A DNA stretch of 64,000 nucleotides from an uncultured Alphaproteobacteria bacterium (lineage in GTDB: Bacteria > Pseudomonadota > Alphaproteobacteria > Rhodobacterales > Rhodobacteraceae). The notes below the pieces were generated by a model, which made no database searches, was not told the origin of the DNA, and saw only the letters and a list, made by a program, of their open reading frames with translations. Shown piece by piece: positions 48,212 through 57,387 of this stretch. The position numbers and the translations under genes were made by a program. Every line of letters begins with the position of its first letter. The first letter of the stretch is position 1. The stretch covers positions 21,170 to 85,169 of the forward strand of contig CAJXHI010000007.1 of assembly GCA_913051655.1 (NCBI GenBank), written 5' to 3'.

Positions 48212-49324
48212 ATGCGTACAAAAGCGGCGGTGGCTCTAGCAGCCGGAAAACCATTAGAAATCATGGAGGTAGAACTAGAAGGTCCGCGCGCCGGAGAGGT
48301 TCTGGTTGAAATAAAGGCCACAGGATTGTGTCACACGGACGAATTCACCCGATCAGGCGATGATCCCGAAGGGATTTTCCCCGCGATTCTCGGTCATGAA
48401 GGCGCAGGTGTTGTTGTCGAGGTCGGTGAGGGCGTGACTTCACTTCAAGTCGGCGATCACGTGATACCGCTTTACACACCGGAGTGCCGCGAGTGTGAAT
48501 ATTGCCTTAATCCTAAAACAAACCTGTGTCAGGCTATTCGATCCACTCAGGGTCAAGGATTATTGCCTGATGGATCAACAAGGTTTTCGATGCTGGATGG
48601 AACGCCAATCCATCACTACATGGGCTGTTCCACGTTTGCCAATCATACAGTGGTTCCCGAAATTGCTTTGGCTAAGGTGCGCCGGGATGCTCCGTTTGAC
48701 AAAATATGTTACATTGGATGCGGTGTGACAACAGGAATCGGTGCGGTGATCAACACAGCCAAGGTCGAAATCGGTAGCCGTGCGATTGTTTTTGGGCTTG
48801 GGGGTATTGGCCTAAATGTTATACAAGGCCTTCGTCTTGCAGGCGCAGATCAGATTGTTGGTGTAGATCTGAATGACTCCAAGGCGGAGATGGGAGTTCA
48901 GTTTGGAATGACGGACTTTGTCAATCCGGCCAATGTTGAGGGTGATCTAGTTGCACATCTTGTCGAGCTCACAGGAGGAGGAGCAGATTATACTTTTGAC
49001 GCAACTGGAAATGTCAATGTAATGCGCGCAGCATTAGAATCAGCGCATAAAGGATGGGGTGAAAGCATTATCATTGGTGTGGCACCTGCCGGCGCTGAGA
49101 TCAGCACACGGCCCTTTCAATTGGTGACAGGGCGGGTTTGGCGCGGCACGGCCTTTGGTGGCGCGTCAGGGCGTACAGATGTACCTAAGATTGTTGATTG
49201 GTATATGCAGGGTAAAATTGAGATCGACTCTATGATCACGCACAAATTAACCCTCGATGAAATTAACCATGGTTTTGACCTGATGCACGAAGGTAAGTCT
49301 ATTCGCGCAGTCGTTGAATACTAG
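48212..49324 (+). CDS. adhC: S-(hydroxymethyl)glutathione dehydrogenase (class III alcohol dehydrogenase)
   Basis: 370 residues from ATG 48212, preceded by GGAGGA. Catalytic zinc ligands in GLCHTDEFT and GHEGAGVV plus the later Cys of IGCGVTTG; structural zinc Cys cluster CRECEYC..TNLC; NAD-binding GLGGIGLN near residue 195. STRFS and HHYMGCSTF are typical of class III enzymes. It oxidises the glutathione adduct of formaldehyde to S-formylglutathione. No fghA lies next to it. Confidence 0.94.
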   Translation: MRTKAAVALAAGKPLEIMEVELEGPRAGEVLVEIKATGLCHTDEFTRSGDDPEGIFPAILGHEGAGVVVEVGEGVTSLQVGDHVIPLYTPECRECEYCLNPKTNLCQAIRSTQGQGLLPDGSTRFSMLDGTPIHHYMGCSTFANHTVVPEIALAKVRRDAPFDKICYIGCGVTTGIGAVINTAKVEIGSRAIVFGLGGIGLNVIQGLRLAGADQIVGVDLNDSKAEMGVQFGMTDFVNPANVEGDLVAHLVELTGGGADYTFDATGNVNVMRAALESAHKGWGESIIIGVAPAGAEISTRPFQLVTGRVWRGTAFGGASGRTDVPKIVDWYMQGKIEIDSMITHKLTLDEINHGFDLMHEGKSIRAVVEY

Positions 49325-49714
49325 TGCAATCCCTAAAATAAACAGCTAGGATCATGCAGTAACGGCGTGAACCTAGCTATCAGAAATTTGTATTATAGTG
49401 CGATAGATTTCTGAACACTGTGTATTTATATGTCAAAATTAATTTTTTAAAAAAACCAAAAGATTTAACAAAAAAATTGATATTTTTATGTGAAAGCATC
49501 GATTTTGTAGCTTTAGTGAAAAAGTGGCTTATTGACCAAATCATTATCAACCAGCATATCTTGAGTGTGGGATGTTCCGGAGTAGTTTGAGAAAGCGCAA
49601 TCGGTCACATGCGCTTGGACCCTATGCTTTCTCAAAAATGCTATTGGTTGATTAGATGGATTTAGACGCATGCGCATAGGCTAAATTGTGCTGCGCATAT
49701 AAAGGGTCGGCGGA
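49325..49714. other. Intergenic region with several inverted repeats
   Basis: Two inverted repeats follow the dehydrogenase gene: AGCTAGG/CCTAGCT (49344-49350 and 49372-49378) and CAGAAAT/ATTTCTG (49381-49387 and 49407-49413). Neither has a T run. An AT-rich, probably promoter-bearing stretch (49435-49500) follows, then the structured leader annotated separately. Confidence 0.5.
49586..49698 (+). promoter_or_regulatory. Structured leader upstream of the K+ channel gene
   Basis: Perfect 11-base repeat TTTGAGAAAGC (49586-49596) / GCTTTCTCAAA (49626-49636). Within it AAGCGCA (49593-49599) / TGCGCTT (49610-49616) overlaps the left arm, so the two stems exclude each other. A third stem ATGCGCA / TGCGCAT (49670-49676 and 49692-49698) ends 16 bases before the ATG. 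Could be a regulatory leader or a small RNA. Confidence 0.5.
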
Positions 49715-50632
49715 ATGGGGTATTCACAAGTTCAGCAGAGAATATTGGAAATCCTTGAGTCTGGGCAAAAAGGTGATAAAACCAGCCAGATCTGCGATAC
49801 GCTCATCGCACTTTTGGTTGTCATAAATATCATCGCGGTCACATTGGAATCAGTCAGTGATTTTTCGGTCAAATTTGCTAGCCAATTCTATGCGATAGAA
49901 TTTTTTTCAGTCATCATATTTTCTGTAGAATATTTGACGCGCCTTTGGGTCAGTGGGGCAAAACATGCGCCTGAAGATAAAATTTTTGGCAGTGCAAGGT
50001 TAGGATATATGTTCAGCTTCAGCGGGCTAATCGACCTTGTGTCTATACTCCCTTTTTACCTTCAAGCCCTTTTCCCAGGTCTAGACCTTCGGGTTCTACG
50101 CACATTGAGGCTGTTACGAATTTTCAAATTATCAAATTACAACACGGCCATCGAAGATTTGTTCAGTGCTGTCTACGAAGAACGCAAGTCTTTTATCGCG
50201 GCACTGTATCTGTTTGTGATCGCGTTTGTTTTGACGTCTTCATTGATTTACTATGCGGAAAACGAAGTGCAGCCCGAAAAATTCGCCTCCATTCCAGATG
50301 CGATGTATTGGTCGCTCATTACTTTGACGACCGTCGGATATGGAGATGTTTCTCCGGTCACTTGGATTGGAAAGGCGATTTCAGTGGTAACGGCGCTTAT
50401 GGGCGTATCTGTTGTCGCTCTCCTTACTGGTATTTTGGCTAACGCATTCAGCAATCAAATTGCACGTCGCAAAATGATTTTCGAAGATCAAATTCGCGAA
50501 GCGATGGCAGATGGTGTCGTAGACGCGGTTGAGGTACGTTCCCTCGAACAGCTGCGCAAAGATTTTGGTCTTTCGAAACAACAAGCTGATGCGTTGATAC
50601 GTCACGTACAGCAAGAAAAAAATATAAAGTAG
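49715..50632 (+). CDS. Voltage-gated potassium channel
   Basis: 305 residues. Six membrane segments; S4 voltage sensor with spaced arginines (LDLRVLRTLRLLRIFKL, about 122-138); pore loop with the K+ selectivity filter TTVGYGD near residue 210; cytoplasmic C-terminal tail of about 65 residues that is helical and has no cyclic-nucleotide-binding domain. Tetrameric inner-membrane K+ channel. A weak hairpin and T6 tract (50632-50653) may end the transcript. Confidence 0.93.
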   Translation: MGYSQVQQRILEILESGQKGDKTSQICDTLIALLVVINIIAVTLESVSDFSVKFASQFYAIEFFSVIIFSVEYLTRLWVSGAKHAPEDKIFGSARLGYMFSFSGLIDLVSILPFYLQALFPGLDLRVLRTLRLLRIFKLSNYNTAIEDLFSAVYEERKSFIAALYLFVIAFVLTSSLIYYAENEVQPEKFASIPDAMYWSLITLTTVGYGDVSPVTWIGKAISVVTALMGVSVVALLTGILANAFSNQIARRKMIFEDQIREAMADGVVDAVEVRSLEQLRKDFGLSKQQADALIRHVQQEKNIK

Positions 50633-50934
50633 GTCAACATTCGACCGTTTTTTGAATTTCTATCAGCTGAAATCAAGCCCTCGATTAGTTGAAGTTTTGT
50701 GAGTTGCTCAACGCGCGGCAGCTTAGAAATCAGATTGATTATGCATCAGCCTATAATTTTTATAATAACTTTTTACTATATTATGATTAAGTGGATTATT
50801 AAATTATCAATAAGTTTTGCTAAACAGCCATATTGCTATATATATGTCTTTATGGGAGCGCGACAGAAAACGTAATGAACTTTATAAGATTAGTGCAGAG
50901 GAAAGACTGAAAATTTAGCAGAATTGGAAATAGG
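50633..50934. other. AT-rich intergenic region
   Basis: About 300 bases. After the weak GGTC/GACC hairpin with T6 nothing coding is seen; the AT-rich stretch at 50750-50860 probably holds the promoter for the metallo-hydrolase gene. Confidence 0.4.
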
Positions 50935-51720
50935 TTGCTTGTTAAAATGCACGGTACTAGGGGTTCTATTCCCCAACCGAACGAAACCTCTAAATATGGA
51001 GGTAACACTTCATGTTATGAAGTTTTAACCGATGATCATCAGATTATTTTTGATACTGGTACAGGGTTCCAAAATGTTGCGTTGGATGAACATCGAACGA
51101 CGGTGATCCTGTATGGGCACTTTCATCATGATCATATTCAGGGCTTGCCTTTCAATCTCGATGTTTTTGCGCATCAGGAGGATATTTATCTATCAAGTGG
51201 TTTAGTTAATCGACAAGTTTTAAAAAATTTAATCCAAACATACTTTTCTGGTGGATATTTCCCGGTCGATATAGTCAACATCTTAAAGCAGTTGAAATTC
51301 TTAAATTGTTCGACAGTACAGCGGAAGCTATCTCCAAAAATTGAACTTGAAATGATTGAGCTAAATCATCCGGGTGGTTGCATGGGGTACTATCTGAAAA
51401 CTAAAAGAGGAAAATTTTCCTACCTCTTGGATAATGAATATAATGCAGATCAGCTCGATTCACTTTTGCGTTTTGTAGACGGTTCTAGCTTGTTGATGTG
51501 GGATGGAATGTTCACTGAAAAAGAGTTGGAACATAGGCAGGGTTGGGGGCACTCATCAATTGAGCAAGCTTGTATATTTGCAGAACAAGCCAATGTGGAA
51601 GAATTGAGAATTAGCCACCATAGCCCGAGCCGTACAGACGCTCAGTTAGATGAATTATCAAAAATGCTTACTTCACCCAAGGTGTCATTTGCGATGCAAT
51701 CTACTGTGGTTGAAATTTAA
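50935..51720 (+). CDS. MBL-fold metallo-hydrolase
   Basis: 261 residues from TTG 50935 (ATG at 50947 is the alternative). The start matches the GTRGSIP opening of a common MBL subgroup. Metal site: HFHHDHIQG (HxHxDH) near residue 61, a His in LNHPGG, Asp in LLDNEYN, and SHH near residue 222. Phosphodiesterase/RNase Z-like hydrolase; the substrate is unknown. A stand-alone cyclic-nucleotide-binding domain gene starts two bases after its stop. Confidence 0.87.
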   Translation: MLVKMHGTRGSIPQPNETSKYGGNTSCYEVLTDDHQIIFDTGTGFQNVALDEHRTTVILYGHFHHDHIQGLPFNLDVFAHQEDIYLSSGLVNRQVLKNLIQTYFSGGYFPVDIVNILKQLKFLNCSTVQRKLSPKIELEMIELNHPGGCMGYYLKTKRGKFSYLLDNEYNADQLDSLLRFVDGSSLLMWDGMFTEKELEHRQGWGHSSIEQACIFAEQANVEELRISHHSPSRTDAQLDELSKMLTSPKVSFAMQSTVVEI

Positions 51721-51721
51721 A

Positions 51722-52063
51722 ATGAAACGGATGCAGCTTGAACCCCAAAAGTTTCTCTTCCGAAAAGGTGATGCTGCCAATGGCGTTTATCTGGTAATCT
51801 CTGGACAGGTCGGGATATTTCTTCCAAGCAATAGTACCAACAAACCCGACTTCATTGTGCGTGAAAATGAACTCTTTGGTGAGATGGGTGTTGTGAGCGA
51901 CCAATCACGCATGGCTAATGCGGCAACTGTGACAGATTGTGACCTTTTATTTGTATCACGTGAAGAGTTCGACAAAATGGTAGACGAATCGCATATTGTG
52001 GTCAGAGGTATTTTAAGAATTTTGTCGGAAAGATTGCGCTCAGCGCAGATGCCAAAGAAGTAA
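51722..52063 (+). CDS. Stand-alone cyclic-nucleotide-binding domain protein
   Basis: 113 residues, essentially one CRP-like cNMP-binding beta-roll: FLFRKGDAANGVYLVISG, then the phosphate-binding-cassette region FGEMGVVSDQSRMANAATV (GE and an R are retained) and a C-helix ending RLRSAQMPKK. There is no DNA-binding domain. It could sense cAMP/cGMP or act as a scaffold. Coupling to the MBL-fold gene suggests joint action. Confidence 0.85.
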   Translation: MKRMQLEPQKFLFRKGDAANGVYLVISGQVGIFLPSNSTNKPDFIVRENELFGEMGVVSDQSRMANAATVTDCDLLFVSREEFDKMVDESHIVVRGILRILSERLRSAQMPKK

Positions 52064-52211
52064 TTAAAGCCTTTCGCCAATTTTACTTCCGCATTTTGTT
52101 CTAAATTGGATATAAAATTTACCAAAAGTCAAATTATTGTCTGAATTGAATTTGTTTGATTGCCGGCATTGCAGTACCCTTCGATTGAAATTGAACGATC
52201 AGAGGTGACCT

Positions 52212-52649
52212 ATGCTCATTGGATACATACGAATTGCTAAAATCCAAAGCGCTGAGGATTTACACATCCAAAAAGATGCTCTTATCGAATTTGGGTGCCA
52301 GGATCGCAATATTTACACTGAAGCAACGACTAGAGAAGAGGATCGTTTTGAACTACTGCTTGCTGTAAATGCTTTGAGAAAAGGTGATAAGCTTGTTGTC
52401 CCGCGTCTTTCAAGTTTTGGTTATGACTTGGGGGAAATTGGTCGGATTCTTGAAAAAATTGAAAGTAAATCAGCTTATTTTGTGATCCTTGATTTGGGGG
52501 GAATAGTCTTGGACTCGTCCACAAGAATAGGAGCCTCCATGTTAAAAGCACTACAATCTGCGACCTCTCTTGGTGGTGAGGAACTGCGGGAGCGCAAACT
52601 CGAGGAGCTTACCTCAGACAGACGTAATTATGCACGGGCAGTCTTTTAA
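52212..52649 (+). CDS. Catalytically inactive resolvase-domain protein
   Basis: 145 residues matching the N-terminal catalytic domain of serine recombinases (GYIRIAK, GDKLVVPRL, SFGYDLGEI, GASMLKALQSATSL). The catalytic Ser after YxR is Ala9, and the arginines of the normal LDRLGR motif are Ser and Tyr, so strand cleavage is not possible. No C-terminal helix-turn-helix is attached. It is probably a domain kept for protein or DNA contacts. Its stop overlaps the next start (TAATG). Confidence 0.8.
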   Translation: MLIGYIRIAKIQSAEDLHIQKDALIEFGCQDRNIYTEATTREEDRFELLLAVNALRKGDKLVVPRLSSFGYDLGEIGRILEKIESKSAYFVILDLGGIVLDSSTRIGASMLKALQSATSLGGEELRERKLEELTSDRRNYARAVF

Positions 52650-53077
52650 TGAAGCGTATTATCAGCCTGCTGATTGCGTCGCTACCCTTTGCCACAATTG
52701 CATTTTCTGCAGAAGAAAGAACAGTTTGTGGGGTGAATTTATTTTTTACACATGATGAGTACGGCCCTGCGGCAGAGTACCATTTAACGACTCAATTCAC
52801 CAATCGCAGCGGTCGTGCAATTTCTGGTATTTCCATTTTATTTTTTGATGCCAAGGACGTATTGATTGGTAATGCTGAGCTGAATTGTGAAGGCCGACGT
52901 CCTGCCCTTCAGCCGGGGAGTACAGGGCAATGTTCGACTTTACTTCAGACCATCGATGGAAAAATGATGGAAAAATTTGGAACTACTATGTGGACGGACA
53001 TTGTCAACATTCAACTCCAACGGTTAAACAGCATCACGCAGTGTGAAATAAAAGGGTATCGATTTACCGTCAAGTGA
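52649..53077 (+). CDS. Small secreted protein, function unknown
   Basis: 142 residues with a clear signal peptide (LLIASLPFATIAFSA, cleavage near residue 21). The mature part is beta-rich with four cysteines (positions near 28, 87, 105 and 134) that could form two disulfides, consistent with a periplasmic location. Its start overlaps the resolvase-like gene by one base. No family recognised. Confidence 0.75.
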   Translation: MKRIISLLIASLPFATIAFSAEERTVCGVNLFFTHDEYGPAAEYHLTTQFTNRSGRAISGISILFFDAKDVLIGNAELNCEGRRPALQPGSTGQCSTLLQTIDGKMMEKFGTTMWTDIVNIQLQRLNSITQCEIKGYRFTVK

Positions 53078-53133
53078 GCGCTATGCTAGCATTTGGCTGA
53101 TGTACCGTGATTTTTGAGATACTTGTGCTTTCT

Positions 53134-53751
53134 TCAAAACAGACCTTCGTCTTTTGCTATTAAAGCAGCTTGTGTTCGATTGCCAGCACCAATCTTACGG
53201 TACAGAGTTTTAACGTGAAGCTTGATGGTTGGTTCTTGAAGATCCAGATCACGTGCAATTTCTTTGTTGGACTTGCCTTTTGATAAGCCTTCAAGTACTT
53301 GGAGTTCCCGACGTGACAGTTTTTCCGCCAATGGATTGGGTGCTGCTGCTTCATCCTCTGCTGTCATGAAGTCAATTGGCGCGTATTGTTCACCCATTGC
53401 CATAAAGCGCACTGCATTCACAAAAGATTTTGCAGACAATGTTTTGGGAATGAAGCCTGCTGCACCAATTGCGAGAGCTTCTTCAGCAACAGATCTGTTC
53501 GCGATACCCGACATGAGAGCAACTCGCTGTTCGACATCATGCGTTAATGCTTTTTTAAGACCAGTCAAGCCCGACATCCCTGGCATGCCGTAATCCAATA
53601 TAATTAAGTCAAACGGACCTTCTGAATTTACTTTATTTAACGCGCCATCAAGATCTGAAGCAGTTACAGTTTCTATGCTACCCTCTTCTTTGAGAAACAT
53701 AACAAGAGTATCTCTTAGAAGATCGTGGTCATCTGCAATCAATATGTTCAT
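53134..53751 (-). CDS. NarL/LuxR-family response regulator
   Basis: 205 residues. Receiver domain with acidic pocket ADDHD (residues 6-8), phosphorylation Asp53 in LIILDYGMPG and Lys near 104 (FIPKTLSAKSF). LuxR-type helix-turn-helix at about 140-200: LSRRELQVLEGLSKGKSNKEIA. The partner kinase is not in the window; an Hpt protein gene lies 720 bases upstream in the opposite direction. Confidence 0.93.
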   Translation of the reverse strand: MNILIADDHDLLRDTLVMFLKEEGSIETVTASDLDGALNKVNSEGPFDLIILDYGMPGMSGLTGLKKALTHDVEQRVALMSGIANRSVAEEALAIGAAGFIPKTLSAKSFVNAVRFMAMGEQYAPIDFMTAEDEAAAPNPLAEKLSRRELQVLEGLSKGKSNKEIARDLDLQEPTIKLHVKTLYRKIGAGNRTQAALIAKDEGLF

Positions 53752-54471
53752 TTAGTCACTTTCACCGCTAACGACACCAAACCCCCTAAAGTAGATAATG
53801 TGCTAAAAGGGATTTAAAGACAACCGAAAAAGCTATATATAGTTATATGATAACTGTGTCTTTAGAGACTTTTTTCCCGTATCAGCACTTTTAGGTTGGG
53901 TTTGACAATTTAAGATGAGGTATGGGCCATCCTAAATTATCACTTAGGATCATGTTTCTTTGATTTTAAGGTTAAAAGTGGACAGAGAAATGTGTTTTTT
54001 CCTATGTGAGACTCTTAGCATACTAACAATATGTAAACTTATGATGTTACAAAAGTCGATTTATTCTCATGATCACGTTTAGGCAAAGAAAATTTCTGCT
54101 TGTTAACCAATTGTTACGAAACTTTCGAAATTATCTAATTATTTTTCAAACCCGGGAGGCACATTAGTCATAGATCAACATAAAATGAAATCCTGCCTAA
54201 CCCGAAAAGATAGAAACGCTCCACTAGTATCGTAAAAACTACCGAAAGTTGATTGACTGTAATCATGTGACTTTGTTCGTACAATGTTATGAGCATTACT
54301 CTTTAGCGGCTGAAGTACAGTTTTAAGTATGTAGTTGCATGCTTAGTAGCTTTTTGGATATACACCTATCTAGATACACTCCATGCAAGCAATAGGTCAT
54401 TCGTTTAGAAGGCGTGGGTATCTATCAAAATCGCCAATATTTGAAATTGTGGTGTATTGTATGTCGAATGA
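53752..54471. other. Long non-coding interval between the response regulator and Hpt genes
   Basis: 720 bases with no convincing ORF on either strand. AT-rich; contains a short GTCT/AGAC hairpin followed by six T at 53867-53887 and a CCCGGGAGG at 54152-54160 that resembles a ribosome binding site but has no following ORF. It must hold two divergent promoters and could hold a small RNA. Confidence 0.4.
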
Positions 54472-54969
54472 GTGAAATCAGAAAAAAATGGAACCATTTC
54501 TGGTCTGCCGAAACCTTTTGATAAGTTGATTTTGTTTGCCAAATTTAAAAACATAAGTAATAAGATCGGGCATGTCATCGACATCAGTGGTAATGGGTAT
54601 TTGGTTGAGGGCGTGGTGACAGTTTTTATAGATTTTAAAATAACTGAAGAGCTTAAAGAACAGCTGGGTATCGATGTTTTCAGGACCCTTTTTGACTGTT
54701 ACATAACTGAAACGGAAACAATGATTTCGGGTCTTAGTGAACCCTCTGCCAAAAATCAGGATGTGACTGATCTGATAAAAGAAATTCATAAAGTGGCTGG
54801 TTCTTCCGCTACTTTCGGTGCGCTGGAAATGCATAAAGCGTTAAACCAAATGGAAATACTTGGCAAAGAAAGCGATGCCCCTACAGTCATCAGCCGGCTG
54901 GACGAACTAAAAGAAACCTGGAATGCATCCAAGCAGAGTTACCGAGATCAGGAACTTCTTAACGCTTGA
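54472..54969 (+). CDS. Hpt (histidine phosphotransfer) domain protein
   Basis: The frame from GTG 54472 gives 165 residues, but the Hpt domain starts only near residue 55 (IDFKITEELKEQLG), and the first 45 residues are not family-like; a GTG near 54613 may be the true start, giving about 118 residues. Phosphorylatable His is at residue 106 of the long form (IHKVAGSSATFG). Shuttles phosphate between hybrid kinases and receivers such as the NarL-type regulator nearby (inference). Confidence 0.8.
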   Translation: MKSEKNGTISGLPKPFDKLILFAKFKNISNKIGHVIDISGNGYLVEGVVTVFIDFKITEELKEQLGIDVFRTLFDCYITETETMISGLSEPSAKNQDVTDLIKEIHKVAGSSATFGALEMHKALNQMEILGKESDAPTVISRLDELKETWNASKQSYRDQELLNA

Positions 54970-55062
54970 CCTTCGAAATTCTTGTTTTACTGTTTATGAC
55001 GTGAAGGGTTTTTTCTTATAATCCTGAATACTTTGCATTGAATATCAAGCTGGAGAATGTGA

Positions 55063-56763
55063 ATGGACAAAAGCATTGGCCAATCCGAAAATTTTACCTA
55101 TCGTCCGGCGCAGAAATTAATGACTTTGGCTCGGATGGGGTCATTTCATCAGACCCGTCTGTCGTTCATGCGAACGCTATTGCGCCGCTTGGTGGCGGAT
55201 GAATGGCAATTTAAAACAACGCGTTTCGATATTAATGCCAATGGGGTCGGCGTCGCCGTCTATAGCGCCCAAGGGCCAAAACACACTTATTCGTTAATTG
55301 CTTTTGCAAATGATCTTCCGCCGGAAAAACGATCTGATCGCGTAATTGCAACGGAATGGGATGCAACTTTCACTTTATACGACGGTGTTCCTGACGACGC
55401 TGAGATAGAGCGTCTTCGCGCGAATATACCACTGCAAGAAGCTGGTCGTGTCAGTGAACGCGAACTGAGTCTGTCACGGGCCAACCGGTCGGTCAGATTG
55501 TGGGATAAGGTAGTATCTACCCTTGCTAGAGGGGAACAGCCAAACCCTGAACTGGTGGCCTCAGTGGGATATCTGATGCGCACAACCGCGGTATATGGAT
55601 CTGGTAAATTTGGTGTAGCAGATAGAGAAGTCCTTCGTGACCGAAGCGAATGTAGAGGACCTTTTCAAACTGAAATGCTGACTGTCTATCTGATCCGTAC
55701 TTTTGTAATGGACCTTGTCGAATATATGGCCAAAAAGCAAAATCCAAAAACGGCCGTTCCGCTTAACCCTGAAACTAGACGGCGATTTGGAATTGGTAAC
55801 TCAACTGGCTTGGGTATGGCGCCTTTTTTGATGAATCATCCAATGTTAATCAACAATTGGATATTAGCAAAGGAAGAGGCCGTTTTGCGCGTCCGCTCCA
55901 TTGAGGAGGCAACACAGGCTGAAATCGATACCTTTAAAAATCTTCTTCCCCGCATCGTTCAAAATGTAAGTGATTGGCGGTCTGAACATCCGATCCAAAT
56001 AAAAAAACTTGCAGCGTTAACGGAAGATCTCTCAAAGTTAACATTGCACTTGCAGAGTTTTGATTTTAAAGCGCGATATCCGTGGCAACGGCTATTGGAA
56101 TGGAGCACAGCGCAATTGTCTTTAGAAGGGCAAGAACAGCTAATTTCGCTTATGTTGGAACCTTATTCTCATCTTGTTGATGGGCTGACGGATTGTATGG
56201 ATGCTGACGAAGCGAAGGGATTTCGCATTGATGGTCGTATCAAGGTTGGGACGCTCGTAGCCATGTGCAAAGACATTTACGGTTGGGCACTTGATATAGA
56301 TTGGTCAGAAAAGTCAGCAAATGCGCGGGCATGGTATGTTTCCGAAGAAAAGCTTGAACCGCGGCTTGGCGAAAGGTTTGAAGAAGATATTGGAGATTAC
56401 GAACAACCGCTGCAGCCCGGGAGGGACGCAGCGATGATGTACGGAGATTTATCACAGTTTGATCCAGAGACGACTGTTGCAACTTTCCTTCTCAAACACC
56501 CTGAACATCGTCATATTGCACGGCGCTGTCAGCTTGCTGATCGTTATCCCTATTCGGAGATCCGCGACAATACGATTTGTGCAAAGATGATGCCCATCGA
56601 TCTTCTTAGGGCTAAACTGTCATTTTTTGGTGCGGCGCATTTTGATCCTCGGTCTGATCGGTGGGTCAGGATCAACATGTTTAAAGGCGCGCCCTTTCCT
56701 CATGAACTGCACAGTACATATCGTGACGATTGGGCTTATCCGCCCTTGACAGAGGCGGAATGA
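55063..56763 (+). CDS. Large conserved protein of an uncharacterised coupled pair
   Basis: 566 residues, soluble, no signal peptide or membrane segment. Opening FTYRPAQKLMTLARMGSFHQ, a GIGNSTGLGMAPFL glycine-rich loop near residue 246, and a C-terminal segment with HRHIARRCQLADRYPYSEIRDN. I recognise no characterised domain. The good start has GGAGA 12 bases upstream. Its stop overlaps the start of the DUF3726-like gene (ATGA), so they are made together. Confidence 0.85.
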   Translation: MDKSIGQSENFTYRPAQKLMTLARMGSFHQTRLSFMRTLLRRLVADEWQFKTTRFDINANGVGVAVYSAQGPKHTYSLIAFANDLPPEKRSDRVIATEWDATFTLYDGVPDDAEIERLRANIPLQEAGRVSERELSLSRANRSVRLWDKVVSTLARGEQPNPELVASVGYLMRTTAVYGSGKFGVADREVLRDRSECRGPFQTEMLTVYLIRTFVMDLVEYMAKKQNPKTAVPLNPETRRRFGIGNSTGLGMAPFLMNHPMLINNWILAKEEAVLRVRSIEEATQAEIDTFKNLLPRIVQNVSDWRSEHPIQIKKLAALTEDLSKLTLHLQSFDFKARYPWQRLLEWSTAQLSLEGQEQLISLMLEPYSHLVDGLTDCMDADEAKGFRIDGRIKVGTLVAMCKDIYGWALDIDWSEKSANARAWYVSEEKLEPRLGERFEEDIGDYEQPLQPGRDAAMMYGDLSQFDPETTVATFLLKHPEHRHIARRCQLADRYPYSEIRDNTICAKMMPIDLLRAKLSFFGAAHFDPRSDRWVRINMFKGAPFPHELHSTYRDDWAYPPLTEAE

Positions 56764-57338
56764 GCTTTTCATTGAATGAATACGAAGCTCTGTGCAAAAA
56801 AGCGGCTCGTGGTAGTGGGATGCATTGGGGACAATCCGAGGAGGTCGGCAAAGCAGCGCGATGCCTTGGTACCTACGGGTTGGACGATGGGCGTTTGGTG
56901 CTGCGTGCAATAGAAACCTTTGGGCCGCAAAATTCACTTTGGTTGGGACCTGCGCTCTGTGATAAAGGTTGGGCTTTCAAAAAACTCTTGGTTATTGAAG
57001 GCGTAAAAGAACCAGCATTGATGCTGCCATTTTTGCATATGCTGGGTCTCGATCAGAATGTGGTTTTGCATGCGACTTGGGGTCGATTTGCCGCGATTGT
57101 ATCCTCTGCAGGGATTGACTGCATCTTGCGCGATGATCTTTGCGAAGATGGTCCGGTAGATCTCAGTATTTCAAAAATACCAAGCTCACAAAATTCCGCG
57201 TTATTCCTACAAAGCCGGATTCACATTCCATTGGAAACCTTTCAACGGCTGAATAGTTTTGCCCATAAAACATATGCCCCGGCAACTGAAAAAAGCCGCC
57301 TAGCAGGGGCTGGTGCTGGTCTAGGTGATAATGATTAA
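56760..57338 (+). CDS. DUF3726-like protein
   Basis: 192 residues from the ATG overlapping the previous stop. SLNEYEALCKKAARGSGMHWG at the start is the opening I associate with DUF3726; helical and beta-mixed, no catalytic motif identified. The C-terminus is Ala/Gly-rich (AGAGAGLGDND). Convergent with petC. Function unknown. Confidence 0.78.
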   Translation: MSFSLNEYEALCKKAARGSGMHWGQSEEVGKAARCLGTYGLDDGRLVLRAIETFGPQNSLWLGPALCDKGWAFKKLLVIEGVKEPALMLPFLHMLGLDQNVVLHATWGRFAAIVSSAGIDCILRDDLCEDGPVDLSISKIPSSQNSALFLQSRIHIPLETFQRLNSFAHKTYAPATEKSRLAGAGAGLGDND

Positions 57339-57387
57339 ATAAAAAACCACGATCTGGTGATTTTTCCTCCAATATTTTCAAAGAGAA

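Noticed and set aside
52212..52649. Resolvase-like gene as a sign of a transposon or integron
   Set aside because: Active-site Ser and Arg are missing, no inverted repeats or transposase lie nearby, and neighbours are ordinary genes.
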